64,000 bases of DNA from Persicaria tinctoria (lineage: Eukaryota > Streptophyta > Magnoliopsida > Caryophyllales > Polygonaceae), in assembly GCA_037127255.1 (NCBI GenBank), contig JBANSL010000009.1:27782475-27846474 (forward strand), written 5' to 3'. Below the pieces are notes generated by a model. That model ran no database searches and had not been told where the DNA came from. It worked only from the letters and a program-made list of their open reading frames with translations. Below, in pieces: positions 1 to 13,043 of this stretch (its first letter is position 1; each line of letters begins with the position of its first letter). A program made the position numbers and the translations under genes.

Positions 1-1182
1 TTTCGAGGGATGAAACCCCTCGTTAGGATCTTGCGCCCCGAGTACAGGTTGATGTTTAAAATTCTACTCTAACGTTTTCAAGTGGGATTTCATACCCAAA
101 ATTCGAAGGTATCGTTGGAATCCACGGGGAAGTACCATGTACCTGTCTTAAGTCTAAGCGTGGAAAACCATCAGTCATGCAAATAGTAGAATCAAGGTGG
201 AATACAAGAGGGTGCCACGGCAGAGCCAGGTCAAAACCAAATCAATAAGCGTATTTATCAAAATATAAGGTTAGACTATTTCTTTTCAACCGCCCAAGAG
301 AGTTCCCACGTTACAGAAGCAAGGAACAATCATGCTGCAAAATAAACCTAAAAAAAATGTATGCGGGGCGGTGTCAGATCGAAGCCCTACGCAATGTAAT
401 CTCAAACAAGCAGACACATACACATGCTAGTCCTAATAAAGATGCTTCTAGATGCAAGGCGGAATATTAACACTCTAGCATGGTCCTAAGATCGATCAAG
501 TGCATAAATATAATAAGGCCTTAGCACCGAATACCAAGTGGTATATCCCTCTCCTACCTCCACCCCCTTCCAATAGGGCGGAGACTGGCCATCTCGTGAA
601 TGCATTCCATCATAATCGGGCGGCACGCATGCCCAACCCACTCCACAATAAATCTTGCATGCATCTCATAATATAAGGAAGTTCATGACTCGATTGACTC
701 AGGACGGGACCCGATGATACTAGGTCGTCCTATAACCCTAGCAATGACTCTAGTTACTTCACAGATAATGGCAGTTCTGTTTACAAAATCAATGAGTAAA
801 CGAATGCTCAATCACGAGTGCAATCCTAGCAGGATACTACATGGCATGCTTTATTTTGAATGCAAGCACCTAGTATGCACATGGCTACAAGCAGGGAGAT
901 CTCTTTTCGAATCTGAGTGAGCTCATATAGGAACTCACCTGGTGGTGCATAACAACAAGGCAAGCATTATGATAGATTAAAGGTCACCTATATACATATA
1001 AGAACACGTATATAAGTCTACGTCTAATCATTCAGGCACTCAAAGCATACATCATTCAACCAGAATAACAATCATATCACAATCATCGTTCCGTCAAGTT
1101 CAACCATTCATCATATTGCCACATTCCACAAGACCATATCATTCTCATCATTCCATTAAGCCACAATCATGTATTCGTCACA

Positions 1183-4100
1183 CACTACTAGAATACTGCA
1201 ATTAGACATCATGTGATTTAAGTCTGTCAAAAAAAACAACCGATGTTAAATTAATCTATTACATCAAATAATAAATTTGTGATGTTAAAACAACTTAAAA
1301 CAACAGTTGAATTTTTTACCAGATGTTAAATTGTTAATTTAAAAAAAATAAAAATGCGCGGTCGATGAAATTTTCTAAGGATTTGAACGCCCGCCCATAC
1401 TTCGAATTTTTTTTTAAACCCCCGCCCATACTTAGTCAAAACAGTGTTATCCCGGGTATAATCTAAAGATTCTAAACCTATCCTTTCACCCCTTTCTCCC
1501 AACTCTCAGTTGTCTCACCCTCATCCTCTCTCGCCTCTCCACAAGCTCTCAGCCTCTCACCCGTTCTCTCCTTCTCCCTCTCTTGCCAGCGGCCGTCCTC
1601 CACCAAACCGGCGATCTCTTCACATCTCCCTCTCTCGCCAGTGACCATCCTCCACCAAACCGCCCATCCTCGTCCTTAATTTCGCACCCCCGCTTGATCT
1701 CTTCACATCTGCTCGACGCCTCTTGTCGGCGTCCCTCCCTCCGTCCTTGTTCTCTGTCTCTCTCTCTCTCACTCAGATCCCTCAAATCTCGACCCCAAAT
1801 CAAAGACAGAGGCTGGTACTTCTCCTCCCGACTCCAACACAGCCCAGGCGCCGCCTCCAGCAACACTCTCTCTCCTCCACCCGACGTCGTCGGCTCAATC
1901 CCGCAGTGAAGACTACTCAATCTAGTCCGTGAACGCCACCAAAGGCCAACGATGGTTAGTTCTCCTCCATTGATTCTTCAAACCTAGGTTTAGGGTTCTT
2001 TGGTTCAGATCTAGGTTTTCAATTTGGTAAAGAATTTTCGATCTAAAGTTTTAATTTTGGCAAAATCTGCTCTTGCACGGGTCGAAGTGGTTAGGGTTTT
2101 CGATTTTCGAATTCGTTTCTCGCATTTGTGTTTTTGATCGTGTTTGATTTGTCTTCTGTCAAGATTCAACCTTCGGTGTTGCTGAAAATGGGTATTGCTG
2201 GGGAGCTTGTTCGAAGCGTCTTCACAAAAGGCAGTCTACTAAGATTTATGAAAGCAATGTGAGTCACACTTTAACTGTCCTTGAGTTCCCTAAGGAATCA
2301 TTTTCTTTACCTGTAGTATATGTTCCTTCCAAACCCTTAATTCATGTGGAACATCTTGAACCTTCTGAGCTCTCTTATACTACTTCATGGGGTTTTAAGG
2401 GGTACAATTGTGTTGTATCAAACACCAGAGCTGCTTTTCCTGGCTAGTTTAGCTCTTGTGTTTTTTTTTTCACCAAAAAAAAAAAAAAACACCAGAGCTG
2501 CTTTTCCTGGCTAAATAGATTCTGAACTCTCTTATACTGCTTCTGAACTCTCTTATATTGCTTCATGCTTATTTTAAAATACATTCTGTTAAATAGATTC
2601 CCAACTGCGCCTTCTTTCCTACTTGTTTTCATTTTGTATAGCAGCAACTGCTTTTTCTGGCTAGTTTATCATTAGTAATGTATGCCTCATTGGTTGTATC
2701 CCTGCTTTGGGAGGTGCCATGGCATTTCAAGTGCCTACCCTGTTGTGTCTTCCCTACATCATGTATGAGTTGTCTGAGCTTCTTTCAGAGATAAAAATCT
2801 TGTTTGCGTGGGTAGTAAATTAAAGCTTTGTGGTTTAATCTAAACATTCTTGCACAAACAACATATCCAATGTTTTATCGCCATGATCATTCATCAGAAG
2901 GATCTATTGGTTCACAATTGAATCAATTCTAAATGAGTGGGAAGTGAAGCAAATCTTATCCACCAGTTTAAATTTTATGTGACTATCCATCTGCCAAAAT
3001 GAAGAGAAATTATCTGCTTGGTGATTTAATATGGCCAGTGCATATATTATTTTTGCCTTTTGGACATTTGTTTAGGTCAGTTTTGTTTTAGGTGAATTGC
3101 CCATTTTTTAGGGGATTTAGGTGAGTTGTGATTTTTGGTGTGGTTTAAGTGATTAAGTTTTTTTTTGTCTGTAATCTCAATTGTGTTATAATTCTGATTA
3201 GTGATTCAATTTGATGTAATCTTGACCAAGTAAGAACCATATCCTGATCCCTTTACTGAATTTTCATTATGTGTATGAGTGAGGGCTTATTCAATATGAG
3301 AAAATTTTCCATGACGCATTCCAGGTGTTCGATATAATTCCCCAATGTGGGAGCTCATATGGGTTGCTCATAAAAAGCATTAGGGTCAGATTTTCTATTT
3401 TAGCAAACCTTCCAAGCTTGAGGAAGGTGCATTAATGCCCATTGGTGAATTAAGATCATCTCAGTGCTGAAATATTTGGATTTGTTGTGATGTTGTGATG
3501 TTGAGCTATTGATGTTTTCTTCCAAATATAGTTATCTCTTTTGTTACTGTGTTAGATGGTCTAATTCTATCTCCTAAGATGGCTCATTTCGTCGTGTTAT
3601 GAGATTGTATTAATTTGGGATCAACTATTATAGTGTTTTTTCCAATTCTAATTTGACAGAAATTTCTGTTAGCTCTTCAATTCTTCATTTTGTATCTTTT
3701 ATGAGCTCTTCACCTGCTTTACTATTAAATAATCAGATTACTGGCTTGGTTGACTATTTTGACGGCTGCTAGATTTTTAATGGTTGTGAATTGTGATTGT
3801 TATTGCTAAGATTTTTCGTCTAGTCTCATCCATTATATTTATATTTCTGATTTTAGACTTTCTTGTCGGGTATGTTATTTGGAAATTCTATTGTCAAGGT
3901 TTGATGGTCAAAAAGTTGCCAAGTTAAGTAGCTCAATTTGATTGTCAATTAATCTTCAATTAATGCTGAAACTGATCATCTCTTAGAATGTGTGAGGGTT
4001 GGTGTATAGACTTTAGCTTGTTTTCAACATTCGATCTTGTATGTTTTTAACTGTCGTTAAAATTGTTTTTGCAGATCAGCAAGTTGGATGGCTAAACATG

Positions 4101-5943
4101 GCTGATGGATCACATTCTTGTGACAGTTTGGTGTTTCTCGTTCTGGATGATTGAAATTTATTGCATTATTTTCGTTGTTTCTTTCCATTGTGACTTATTT
4201 TATCTCATTTATTGCAGACTCGAGGAGAAACAGTTGCTGATCCGTTTATGGGTAGTGTAAATAAAGTTGGTTTAAGGTAATAAAGTCTACTTGGTTTTGA
4301 ATGATCTTTAACCTGCATTACAAAGATATCTCGCGATTTCTCTGTAATTTGTTCCACATGAATGTGATATGGTTCCAAGTTTTGGCCTAGTAAGAATGTG
4401 TGTCATTTATAGAATTGTAAATTCTTATCATATTCCTAGATTTTAAATGGTGGTGCTCACTTTTGTTCCTTCCTCTTCTTTCGATTAAAAGTTGTAAATT
4501 ATCACCAAATTTGTCCCTGGTTTCTTTGTAGTCTTGTTAAATTTATGCTCAGTTTACTCATGTAATGGAGAAACTATATTTAGCTGAGGTTTGCTGACCT
4601 TTGTGACTCAGTGACAATGTTGAGCCAATAAAAAACATGGTTTCATGTCATATAGTCATGCAATTGTTTTGTTAAAGAAACTTCCTTTTTGTACATTTAC
4701 GTTATACAGACAACCTGGTTACAAGCAAATGAAGTTATTGCGACAGTAAAGACACGGTCTCCTTTATTCAGTTTGAAGTAGCCATTGTAGTTAAATGTGA
4801 CTTTAGTATTAAAAGAGGCTGCAAGATTGATCATTCCTTGATTGCAATTTGTTTTACCGATTATGCAGGATGTGAACACTGCTACTGCTGTCCACCATAA
4901 CCTCCAAGGGCCTGTTATTCCCAGTTGGTTATATTGGCATGCGGATACAATATCCTTTCAGTTCTTTTATTTTTTGTTGTGGAAAGTAATCTATTTATTG
5001 CGGTAGGCTCACCTATCCTCATGTCCTGAGAAGGAAAAAGGGGCTATTGGGGCTGCTGTACAACAACAATGGGAGGCTGCTGGTAGATAGCAAAGAGTTG
5101 TGGTAAGGGCTGCACATGAAGCTAGTATTCAGTGGAGAGCAGCACGCCGGTCACAATATTTGATGGTTTCATCTGTTTTTTCTTAGTTTGCATCCTAGGA
5201 AATAACATTACTGGAAAATGTAATTTCTTGATAATATGTGTACAAGGTTTAAGAGATGCAACATTGTAATTTGATGCTAGAATTCAGTGGGGATCAATAG
5301 TAGAGCTAGAACCTGAATCTGATTATAAAAGAAAAACGTAGTTCTTTCATAGCTTGAAATCAAACAATTATATAAAAACGGATGCTAATATTATTATAGA
5401 TATCGTTTAATTAACCTAAATCAATGTTAAACACATGTTTTTACATTAAAATAATAATATAAATTGATGTATGTTGATAACAATAACATCATTATAAAAA
5501 TATGAAATGATGTTGAATAATGCAAAAAACATCTGTTTTTCATAAATAAATTAATGTTAATAGTAATAACAACATTGTTTCTATACACAAACTATATTGT
5601 GCATTACTTTAAAACAATATAATATCACATATTATAAATATAAAATTAATATACACCAAATGAATAATCTAAGAACGATGTCTATACCATATTAATACAT
5701 CGGTTATGTATATATTTCATGTCGTAGATTATTTTAAAACCATATAAAATCAAAATTTATATATATGAAATTAATATACACACAATCAATATAATAAAAA
5801 ATAGATGTTTTAACCAAGAAAATACATCTGTTTAAAACCGATGTGAAAAGTTTTGATCTTTTACTACACGCACATAGAGATCGGAAATTTTTTTGAAAGA
5901 CATCTGTTGACAACAGATGTCTAATTGCAATTTTCTAGTAGTG
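1183..5943. mobile_element. CACTA (En/Spm-like) transposon, non-autonomous, complete with TSD
   Basis: The left end reads CACTACTAGAA followed by GCAATTAGACATC. The right end is its inverse (GATGTCTAATTGCAA then TTCTAGTAGTG). Three-base duplications ACA at 1180-1182 and 5944-5946 flank the element, and removing it restores the LTR sequence seen at 20990-21030. Subterminal zones (about 1225-1340 and 5330-5930) carry many copies of GATGTTAAA, AACCGATGT and ACATCTGTT-type motifs in both orientations, as expected for transposase-binding repeats of this superfamily. No transposase ORF is present. The interior (about 1440-5290) looks like captured gene DNA. Confidence 0.93.
1450..5165 (+). pseudogene. 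Gene-like DNA carried by the CACTA element, possibly an IQ-domain-protein-like N-terminus
   Basis: This block reads like a transcribed plant gene: a pyrimidine-rich leader (1480-1930), a donor-like ATG/GTTAGT at about 1952, T-rich intron-like DNA, then a short coding stretch from 2188 that translates as MGIAGELVRSVFTKGS. One extra base near 2247 shifts the frame into TKIYESNVSH. Other exon-like pieces are at about 4219-4276 and 4868-4955. The MG-x-x-G-x-x-x-R-S-V-F start resembles N-termini of some plant IQ-domain (IQD, calmodulin-binding) proteins, but I see no IQ motif to confirm it. The frame is broken and the pieces do not join into one protein. The inference is a captured, decayed host gene; its identity is uncertain. 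Confidence 0.35.
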
Positions 5944-7878
5944 ACAATATATCCGCAATAATAATGCACATATCACATATATTAAGTTCGCCGTATTCAT
6001 CATATCTCGAAAGCATAAATTAACGATACACAAGTCTAACACTTCATCATGCCATTAGTCAATCAATCATGTCATTAGTACACACCAATCATGATATTAG
6101 TCAACCATTCACATCAATCATGCTAGTTAGTCACTGATCACATAATTCTCGAGTTAGTTCCGAAACCGCTTTAAAATCCGAATTAACTGGTTAGAAATTC
6201 TGATCCTTGAAAACGCTCGTCAAATTCCTTTTTCGATGTAAATTCGACAATATCCTTTTTAAATATCCAAGTCTCATATTTTATATTTCAAATCACCGTA
6301 ATATCATCTTTAAGTCTCAATAATAATATTTTCTCATTTAAATCTCAATAATATTATATATTATTTTAAGTACCATTTTCTTATAACACTTTCATGAAAT
6401 ATTTCTAAAATCTCAACCATTTTCATTTAATCAAATCATCCCTTTTTAAATTACCAAAGCTCACCCTTATAATTATAAAATTCCAAAACCGGCCCTCTTA
6501 TATTTTGGAAATTTCCCAAATCAACCCTCCTCTTTTATTAAAACCCAAAATCGAGCAACACCTTCTCTTAAGCACAGAAATCGGATGGAATAATAAAAAT
6601 AGGCCCAATCGTTTGTTTCTTTTTAAAATACGGAATCCGACCCACAAAAATTGGGCCCAAAACCACACATCTCTTCCCATTTCAGAAATGCCAAGCTGGA
6701 TGTTAAAAAAATAGGGGGAGGCCCACCCGAACGAGGTGGCGAGGGCCCCACAAGTCCCTCTCCTTCTTCCCCATTCTTCTGGTTGAATGAAGAAAGACAC
6801 AGGGCTCTTGTGCCCGGAAAAACGACGGAGGAGAGGAAAAGGGGAGGCCGACAGCAGAGCTCCCGGACTCCCGCCACCCCGTCTCGGCCTCTCCGACACA
6901 CACACTGGCACAGGAAAGGAAAGAAGAGAGGAAGGAAGAAGCTCACCCAAGGGGTTTGTCTCGCCGGAAACAGAGCTCGAGGAGGCGGCGTCCGGGTGCG
7001 TCGAGGCGAATTCTTCGAACTAGAAGTACTTGGGAGAGGTGGGGAAGGTGAAAGGCGGAAGCTTGGGTTGATACAAGGTGAAAGAGAGGAAGAGCGAGCG
7101 GAACGGAGGTTTACCGAGGCGAAACGGAAAACAAGGCGGGAGGAGGTGCTCGGCGGCGCTCCGGCTGATCCTGGTGGCTGCTGGTGTCCCCGATAGGTGT
7201 GGAAGCTTCTCATGCTGCTAGTTCGAGGTGGGAGAACGAGGATACGGAGGAGGAGGTGTTGCTGCGTCCTCGGCAGGAACAGGGGACAGGAGACGGGGCT
7301 GCGATGGGGAGATGGTGGTGATGGTGATGGCAATGGGAGGAAGGGGGGATGGATTCTTCCTATTGGCAACTTAAGAGGGAGAAGGGTTTGTTTGGTTTGA
7401 AATTGAAATGAGGAGTGGGAGATTGGGGCTTCACGTACTTCGTGATTTTGTGAATATAAGGTAAGAAGCTGCTTCGGCTGTCCAACCTAGAGAAGTTGCC
7501 AGAATAGGCTTTGCTTTTGGTTGAAATTTGCAGGGATTTTTTTGTTTGCCAAAATAATTGAAATCAAGAAGGGAAGGGGGAAAGCATAGAAAAGATTTTA
7601 CCCAAAGGAGGAGGAGTGAATAGGAAAATTGGTCAAATATGGAATCAATTGTAGAGATTTTGGTTAGAATTGGAGATATGAGACGGAAAGAATTTTCGAA
7701 TCCCTTCGGAGACATTTGATAAAAAAAAAATTGGGTTAGAATTCGCTTTAAGAATTTCAATTTCGATTTAGTAAATTAAAGACGAGTTTTCCTTTAAATT
7801 ATCCGAATTAAATCCGATTTAAATTCATTTTTAGTTTCTTTTTCCGAAAATTAGGGTTTAAAAATCCGAGCCTTTATA

Positions 7879-8930
7879 GCCACTTATCCAGAAAATTGCG
7901 AAAGAGAGAGGTAGGAGACGACGAGCAAACGAATTGAAGAGCTCCGACAGATGACGAGCAAGGGGCTTGTTCGAATCTCATATAGAAAGGGCTTTTACGA
8001 TAAACGACGACCTCCGACCTTCGTTTACTGCTACTGGTTCTCCGATGAAGAAACGTAGAGAGAGGTGAGAGGGAGCATAGAGGCGACAGTGTTGGGAAAG
8101 AAGGCCTTAGGTTTTTTTTAAGAAGCCGGTGTGAACCCTCCTATAAAAATATCTCCTTTCTCTCTTTTACTTTAATTTTGACTTCCCTCCTAAAAATTTT
8201 CATTCTTTTCGAATTCCCGCCTAAAAACGTCTTTATATTCTACTCTGTACTCCGTAAGTAGTACAGTAATATTTTTACTAATACCTTTTATTTCTTAAAT
8301 CTATTTTCTTTAATTACATTTTTATTAAAATTTGAAAGAGAACAAAAATCATATGTCAATATATATTGTTAAAAATAAAGATGGCTGAAAATTTGGTTAA
8401 GGTTGTGCTTGGCAACATGATGGATTTTAGTGGATGGGGATTGATTATGGGGGATAGAAGAGAAGGAGATTATTTTTGTGGATGGACGGGATGAAGATTT
8501 TTGGTAAAATTAATCCTATTTATTTTTGGTTGTATTTTGATTGTTTGGAGGATGAAGAAACGAAATAGAGAAATCGAGCCTGGGACTGAGATTATATTTT
8601 TGGTGTGCGGTTTTTTAATAAATTTTATTATATAAAACATCTTTGAATTAATATAAAATCCTACTCCATATAAAGTAAATATATAGTTTTCAGTTGGGCT
8701 AAGTTTTTGAGAATGTAACGGTCGGCCTTTGGTGCGATTCGCATACGTGACATTTTCTAGATTATATTTTTGCATATGTGTCATGTTTCGGATTAAAATG
8801 GTGTTGTCTTTTAACATACTTTTTATTTATTTTTGGGTCACATCAATTAATAAGCCAATATAGTTAGGTAAAAAATATATCATTTTAGATCAATAATCTA
8901 TCTAATATAACCTTATATCTTAATTAGGTC
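7879..8930. other. Intergenic DNA between LTR and Mutator-like element, no gene recognised
   Basis: The first 230 bases are purine-rich and GC-moderate and look like the flank of a transcribed unit. The rest is AT-rich. A 115-codon minus-strand frame at 8470-8817 has no recognisable domain. A dispersed repeat at about 8830-8925 recurs inverted, twice in tandem, at 17640-17960. Confidence 0.5.
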
Positions 8931-9049
8931 TTTTATAAATGAAAAAATTTGCGAAATAGGCACATTAATTGGACGTTTTTGCGAAATAGACGCGTGTTTG
9001 GACAATTTTTCAAAATGGCCCCTATATATACTAATTCTCAATTTTGTTT

Positions 9050-9600
9050 TTTTTTTTCCTGATCGTTGCCCCAATCCCATGGCCTCTCCAATCTCTCTCT
9101 CCGCTCGCCATTGAAGGTGATAGAGCTCTCGATCCGGCGCCAGAGCCGCTGTCTAGTTGCGAGCGGTGGCGGAGCGAGCGGCGGAGACCTGTGCGAGGTC
9201 GATCGAGCGAGTGGCGGATCCGAGATCTCCTTGAGCGAGCGAGCGAGGCTGAGCGAGGAAGCGAGGGAGCGGGAGCATCGCCGGATCTCCTCCGCCAGAT
9301 CTCGGATCTTCTCGTCTTCCCGGAGTGAGCGAGGCCCAGCGAGGGAGGGAGGAAAGCCGAGCGAGCGAGCGGCAGATTGGCCTGCGTCGAGTCCCTGTGA
9401 CGGCGACGGTGAAGATTTCGAGATCTTGCTATGAATCTCCTATGGAAAAGGATGTGTTCTTTTCTTGCAATTCCTTGATTTCTATCTTGCCTCTCACCAT
9501 CTCTGCCTGCATCTGATTCGATTCAATCGATCAACACCAAATCGATCCACATCCCCATTTTGTAGAGCACATCCACGAAAGTAAGATTCCGACTTCCAGC
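9050..9600 (+). other. GC-rich leader-like segment at the left end of the Pack-MULE
   Basis: The sequence switches sharply from AT-rich TIR to GC-rich DNA with repeated GAGCGAGC motifs. A donor-like AAAGTAAG lies at about 9580. Overlapping ORFs of 94, 122 and 63 codons are compositional and show no domain. It could be the captured first exon and promoter of a host gene. A comparable GC-rich block in opposite orientation lies at 16540-16850. Confidence 0.4.
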
Positions 9601-10016
9601 TATAGCATTATTTGTACAAAACAACATTTTTATCTTATTCCTCGCTAATTACATTCAACCGGAATCTGTCTTTTTTATCTTACTGAAATTAGTAATAATC
9701 TGAAATTCCAGTAACTCAAGCTGTCTCTGAGAGCTATATCCTATAATTGAATTGAATTGCATTTTGTCAACGAAAGCATAAGGATTGAGTCATGGCTAAA
9801 TACTGCAATCTACAGTAACTTGTATGTATAGGTTCTCTGTTATTTGTAAATGAAAAATTGAACTGAATTGAGGAATATAGAGCTTGAAATGAAACTTGTA
9901 TAGGTTCTATGTCATTTATCCTAACTCGTGCCTTCTTGAAGACGAAGTATAGATTCAAAAAAATTGCTGGTGTGGTTATCTGTAATGTTGGGCTTGAAAT
10001 GAAAATTGCTGGTGTA

Positions 10017-10082
10017 AGAGAGAGTTGTGCAACCTCTAAGAGAGAGTTGTGCAACCTCTAAGAGAGAGTTGTGCAACCTCTA
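10017..10082. repeat. 22-bp tandem repeat, three exact copies
   Basis: The unit agagagagttgtgcaacctc-ta is repeated three times without change and then degenerates. Its core GTTGTGCAAC is an inverted repeat. It lies in the Pack-MULE just upstream of the captured prenyltransferase exons. Confidence 0.9.
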
Positions 10083-10751
10083 AGAGAGGTGTGAGAGAGG
10101 TGAAGGCGAGGGCTTACTCGAGAGGCTAAGCTTCAGAAAAGGAGTGAAGAAGTTGTGCAGACACCCGGTTTTCCAGTTGAGTAAGCCTGCCAATGAGTGA
10201 AGAAGTCTGCCATACTGTTAGTAATACAAGTTCTTAACTTCCGTGTATTAATGAAAACTTGACTTAATGTTGAAATTGGAAATTAGTTGGTGATAGTAGT
10301 CTAAAATTCTAAATACAGTTTTATTAACGAAGGTTGATTCTTGTTTAGCTGTTGAAATCTTGGTAGCTCACAGTCCTATGGCACTATCCACACATGTTCT
10401 GGTCAGAGCGTGAGGGGATGACTGGATGTGTATAAGCAGATCTATTTTGTTCACTATGCTTCAATTCCTTTTCATATATAGTGACCTTATTCTCATATAG
10501 TGAAGGAATAGAACATGTGTTTCTAACTAACCATTCATTTAATAACTGGCTATGATAGTCTTTTCAGAGATACCAAAATTTACAGCAGGAAAATTACTAA
10601 TAGATAACGTGAATACACCCAAAATGCTGTAATTTTTCTTGCATACCTGTTAGAAGCTGACATTTCAGATGGGTTAATTCTTTGTTGCACTGAAATTATA
10701 GTCTTTTTGTAACTGTATTTCTAACATCACTGTAACTGCACAACTTTACAG

Positions 10752-12117
10752 ACACATGTTTTTGCAAGACCAGCGTTCTTCTCTAGGCCTGTGATGTTTG
10801 CCACTGCATTCATGAGCTTCTTTTCAGTGGTAATAGCATTGTTTAAGGTAAGATGCAACTACTTGAATAATGTAATTATACCTGTGGCTGCGTCATTTTC
10901 TACCCAACTGGTTTTCTTTTCATCAATTTCTATTTGAGTTTAAGCTTGGCATATATATCTTAGTTATTAGACTTCTTATATTCACACTTGCTCAAGTAGT
11001 TTGGAGTAGAAGAAACTCTTGATGCTAGCATTGGCTGATTAGTAATTAATGGGTATTTGTTGATCTTTTTTCCATTTGGTTTTCCTAATAATCAAATTAT
11101 GATGATAACATTAGGTAGTTTGAGATTCTATTGAATAAGAATTAGAAACCTCGTTGTTTTGGATTTGGAAGGTAATTATTATGGATATAAGTTTCTTAAA
11201 TCTCTACAATTATGCTGTCAACACCATTACACAAGAGGGAAAGGCATTGACTTTTGAATTGCAATTCTGTGCAGGATATACCTGATATTGAAGGAGATAG
11301 AATATTTGGCATCCGATCTTTTACAGTACGGTTGGGTCTAAAGCCGGTTAGTATTGGGAGCTTTGTCAGTTAAAACCCTAGATTTGCTTGTGCATCGCCT
11401 CGTGTTTTTTAATTTGCAAGTACGCTTTGCAGGTGTTCTGGACTTGCATTTCACTACTTGAAATGGCTTATGCTGTTGCTGTGGCTGTTGGGTTTTCCTC
11501 AAACTTCCTGTGGAGCAAAGTTTTAACTGTAATATGTTCTTTTCTGTTTCAAGTGATATAGTTCTTTTCCTTAACTGTAAGGTGTTATTGCTACCTTCAA
11601 TTTTCAGGTGTGATTATACATGTCTTTTTGTTATGATGACTAGATCTATCTCTTACATCTTGTCCTATTTCACTTGAAATTAACTTGATGATTGTGGTTA
11701 AGATAGCTTATGGTTGGTATGATTGCAGCTTTTACTCATAGTATTTATTTTAGATACAGTGTGTTCTCTAGAACCGCCTATAAATGGTTTCCAAGTGTTT
11801 AAACCCAAGGGGACCTTATCGTTAATTTGTTCTTTGAAATATATAGTTCAATTTAAAGATTATGATTACTGCTAAACTGTATATTTAAATTGTAGTCTTT
11901 AAATATATAGTTCAATGGACCTATAAACGGCCGAGTTGTCTTTCTCGATTGATCAATTCTCTTACTGCTAAATTGTCAAGGTTATGATTACTCCACTTTA
12001 TTCTTGTAACAGGTAGGAGGACATGTTGCATTAGCTGCATTATTATGGAGCAGATCCAAATCCACATATTTGAGCAGCAAAGATGCAATAACATCCTTCT
12101 ATATGTTCATTTGGAAG
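10752..12117 (+). pseudogene. Homogentisate phytyltransferase (HPT/VTE2-like) fragment, four consecutive exons
   Basis: HPT joins homogentisate to phytyl diphosphate in plastids, the committed step of tocopherol (vitamin E) synthesis. Four exons with correct GT/AG borders are visible: 10752-10847, 11275-11346, 11433-11528 and 12013-12117 (32, 24, 32 and 35 codons, all phase 0). They encode the C-terminal third of the membrane enzyme, including MFATAFMSFFSVVIALFK, the second Asp-rich prenyl-diphosphate motif KDIPDIEGD with IFGIRSF, and ITSFYMFIWK. The usual N-terminal half with the transit peptide and first Asp-rich motif is absent, and so is the short last exon. The fourth exon is followed directly by importin-5 exons in the same orientation. 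No stop or frameshift is visible inside the four exons. The related homogentisate solanesyltransferases and flavonoid prenyltransferases share this fold, but the exon sequence fits HPT best. Non-functional as an enzyme. Confidence 0.9.
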
Positions 12118-12348
12118 GTAATTACTTGGTTGTGACAGACCTTACTAACTTACTATTTTTTTTTCCTTGGATGAAAATGCTATGCTTGCCAAATTAAATG
12201 ACCTGAAGAATTCAATTTTCTGCATTTTTTATGGCTTCACGACCATTTTGTACGAAAATTACCGCACAATATTTTCTGCGCCATGTTTTGGCTGCGGAGT
12301 TTTTCATTAAACCATCTGATATGGTTATGCATCTGATATGATTTGCAG

Positions 12349-13043
12349 GCACATGCTGCTTCCGCTGTCCTCAATTTCAGTGAAAACTGTACTCCGGAGA
12401 TCTTAACACCATACATGGATGGAATTGTTAGCAAGTTGCTTGTACTTCTGCAGGTGCATTTTTTATGATTATTTCATGAACGTGGGAGTCATATTATTAT
12501 GCGGTTTCTTTATCTTCCTTTATTTTTTTCAGTAAGGAATGACTCGTTGGTTATTATTCTCTGTTATCTTATGCAGAATGGAAAGCAAATGGTACAAGAG
12601 GGAGCACTGACTGCATTGGCTTCAGTAGCTGACTCATCTCAAGTATATTTCCTTCCAAGTGATTAGATCTACTGTTTTATCTTGATTAGGTTTCACTAAT
12701 GCCTTTTTTAATTAACAGGAGCATTTCCAGAAGTATTATGACTCTGTCATGCCTTACTTGAAGACTATTTTGATTAATGCAACCGACAAGTCTAACCGAA
12801 TGTTGCGTGCAAAAGCAATGGAATGTATTAGTTTAGTTGGAATGGCCGTGGGCAAGGAAAAGTTCAGGAATGATGCTAAGCAGGTTGTTTATGATTGCTT
12901 GTGTGTGTTATCCTTTCTTGTAGTTTAAATGATCTATGCTTTAATTTGATGTCATGATAGTTGTCCTAAAACTAATTTGTAAATGTAATTGCATTCAAGG
13001 TTATGGAAGTGCTCCTGTCATTGCAAGGGTCTCAAATGGAAGC
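12349..13043 (+). pseudogene. Importin-5 (KPNB3/IMB3-like karyopherin beta) fragment, four exons
   Basis: Importin-5 is a HEAT-repeat nuclear import receptor that carries ribosomal proteins and histones. Exons 12349-12453, 12577-12642 and 12719-12883 and the start of a fourth at 13000 are all in phase with proper splice borders. They read SAVLNFSENCTPEILTPY, then GALTALASVADSSQ, then MLRAKAMECISLVGMAVG, then VMEVLLSLQGSQMEA. This is a middle HEAT segment of the usual protein of about 1100 residues. Protein similarity ends abruptly after SQMEA near 13043, where a different coding sequence starts in the same frame. The exons are open and lie about 230 bp after the HPT exons, so a spliced transcript could in principle encode an HPT-importin hybrid. 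A second importin-5 piece lies inverted at 14979-15146. Confidence 0.92.

Larger units (their letters stand above)
1..7878 (-). mobile_element. LTR (solo LTR or edge of an element), about 3-kb-LTR family, split by a CACTA element
   Basis: Outside the CACTA insertion this sequence aligns along its length with the two LTRs at 19801-22826 and 27914-30941. It enters about 45 bp inside the plus-strand left edge and ends with the family's terminal block (gagcctttata at 7868-7878, where the others have tttaca). The copy is more diverged than the other two. Sequence after 7878 does not match the internal region that follows the left LTR of the intact copy at 22827. It is therefore either a solo LTR or the right-hand LTR of an element lying off-window to the left. 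The GC-rich stretch at 6700-7400 gives ORFs up to 248 codons, but it matches equivalent LTR sequence elsewhere and has no recognisable domain, so I treat it as non-coding LTR. The reverse-strand order (TGTAAAGGCTCGG start, GGGCCGTTACA end) resembles Del/Tekay-type Ty3 elements. Confidence 0.85.

Noticed and set aside
6498..7369. Long overlapping ORFs on both strands (up to 248 codons)
   Set aside because: They lie in the GC-rich part of an LTR, are proline/serine/arginine-rich, overlap in several phases and have no domain.
9044..9516. Three overlapping ORFs rich in Arg/Ser/Glu
   Set aside because: Driven by GAGCGAGC repeats in a leader-like GC block; no domain.
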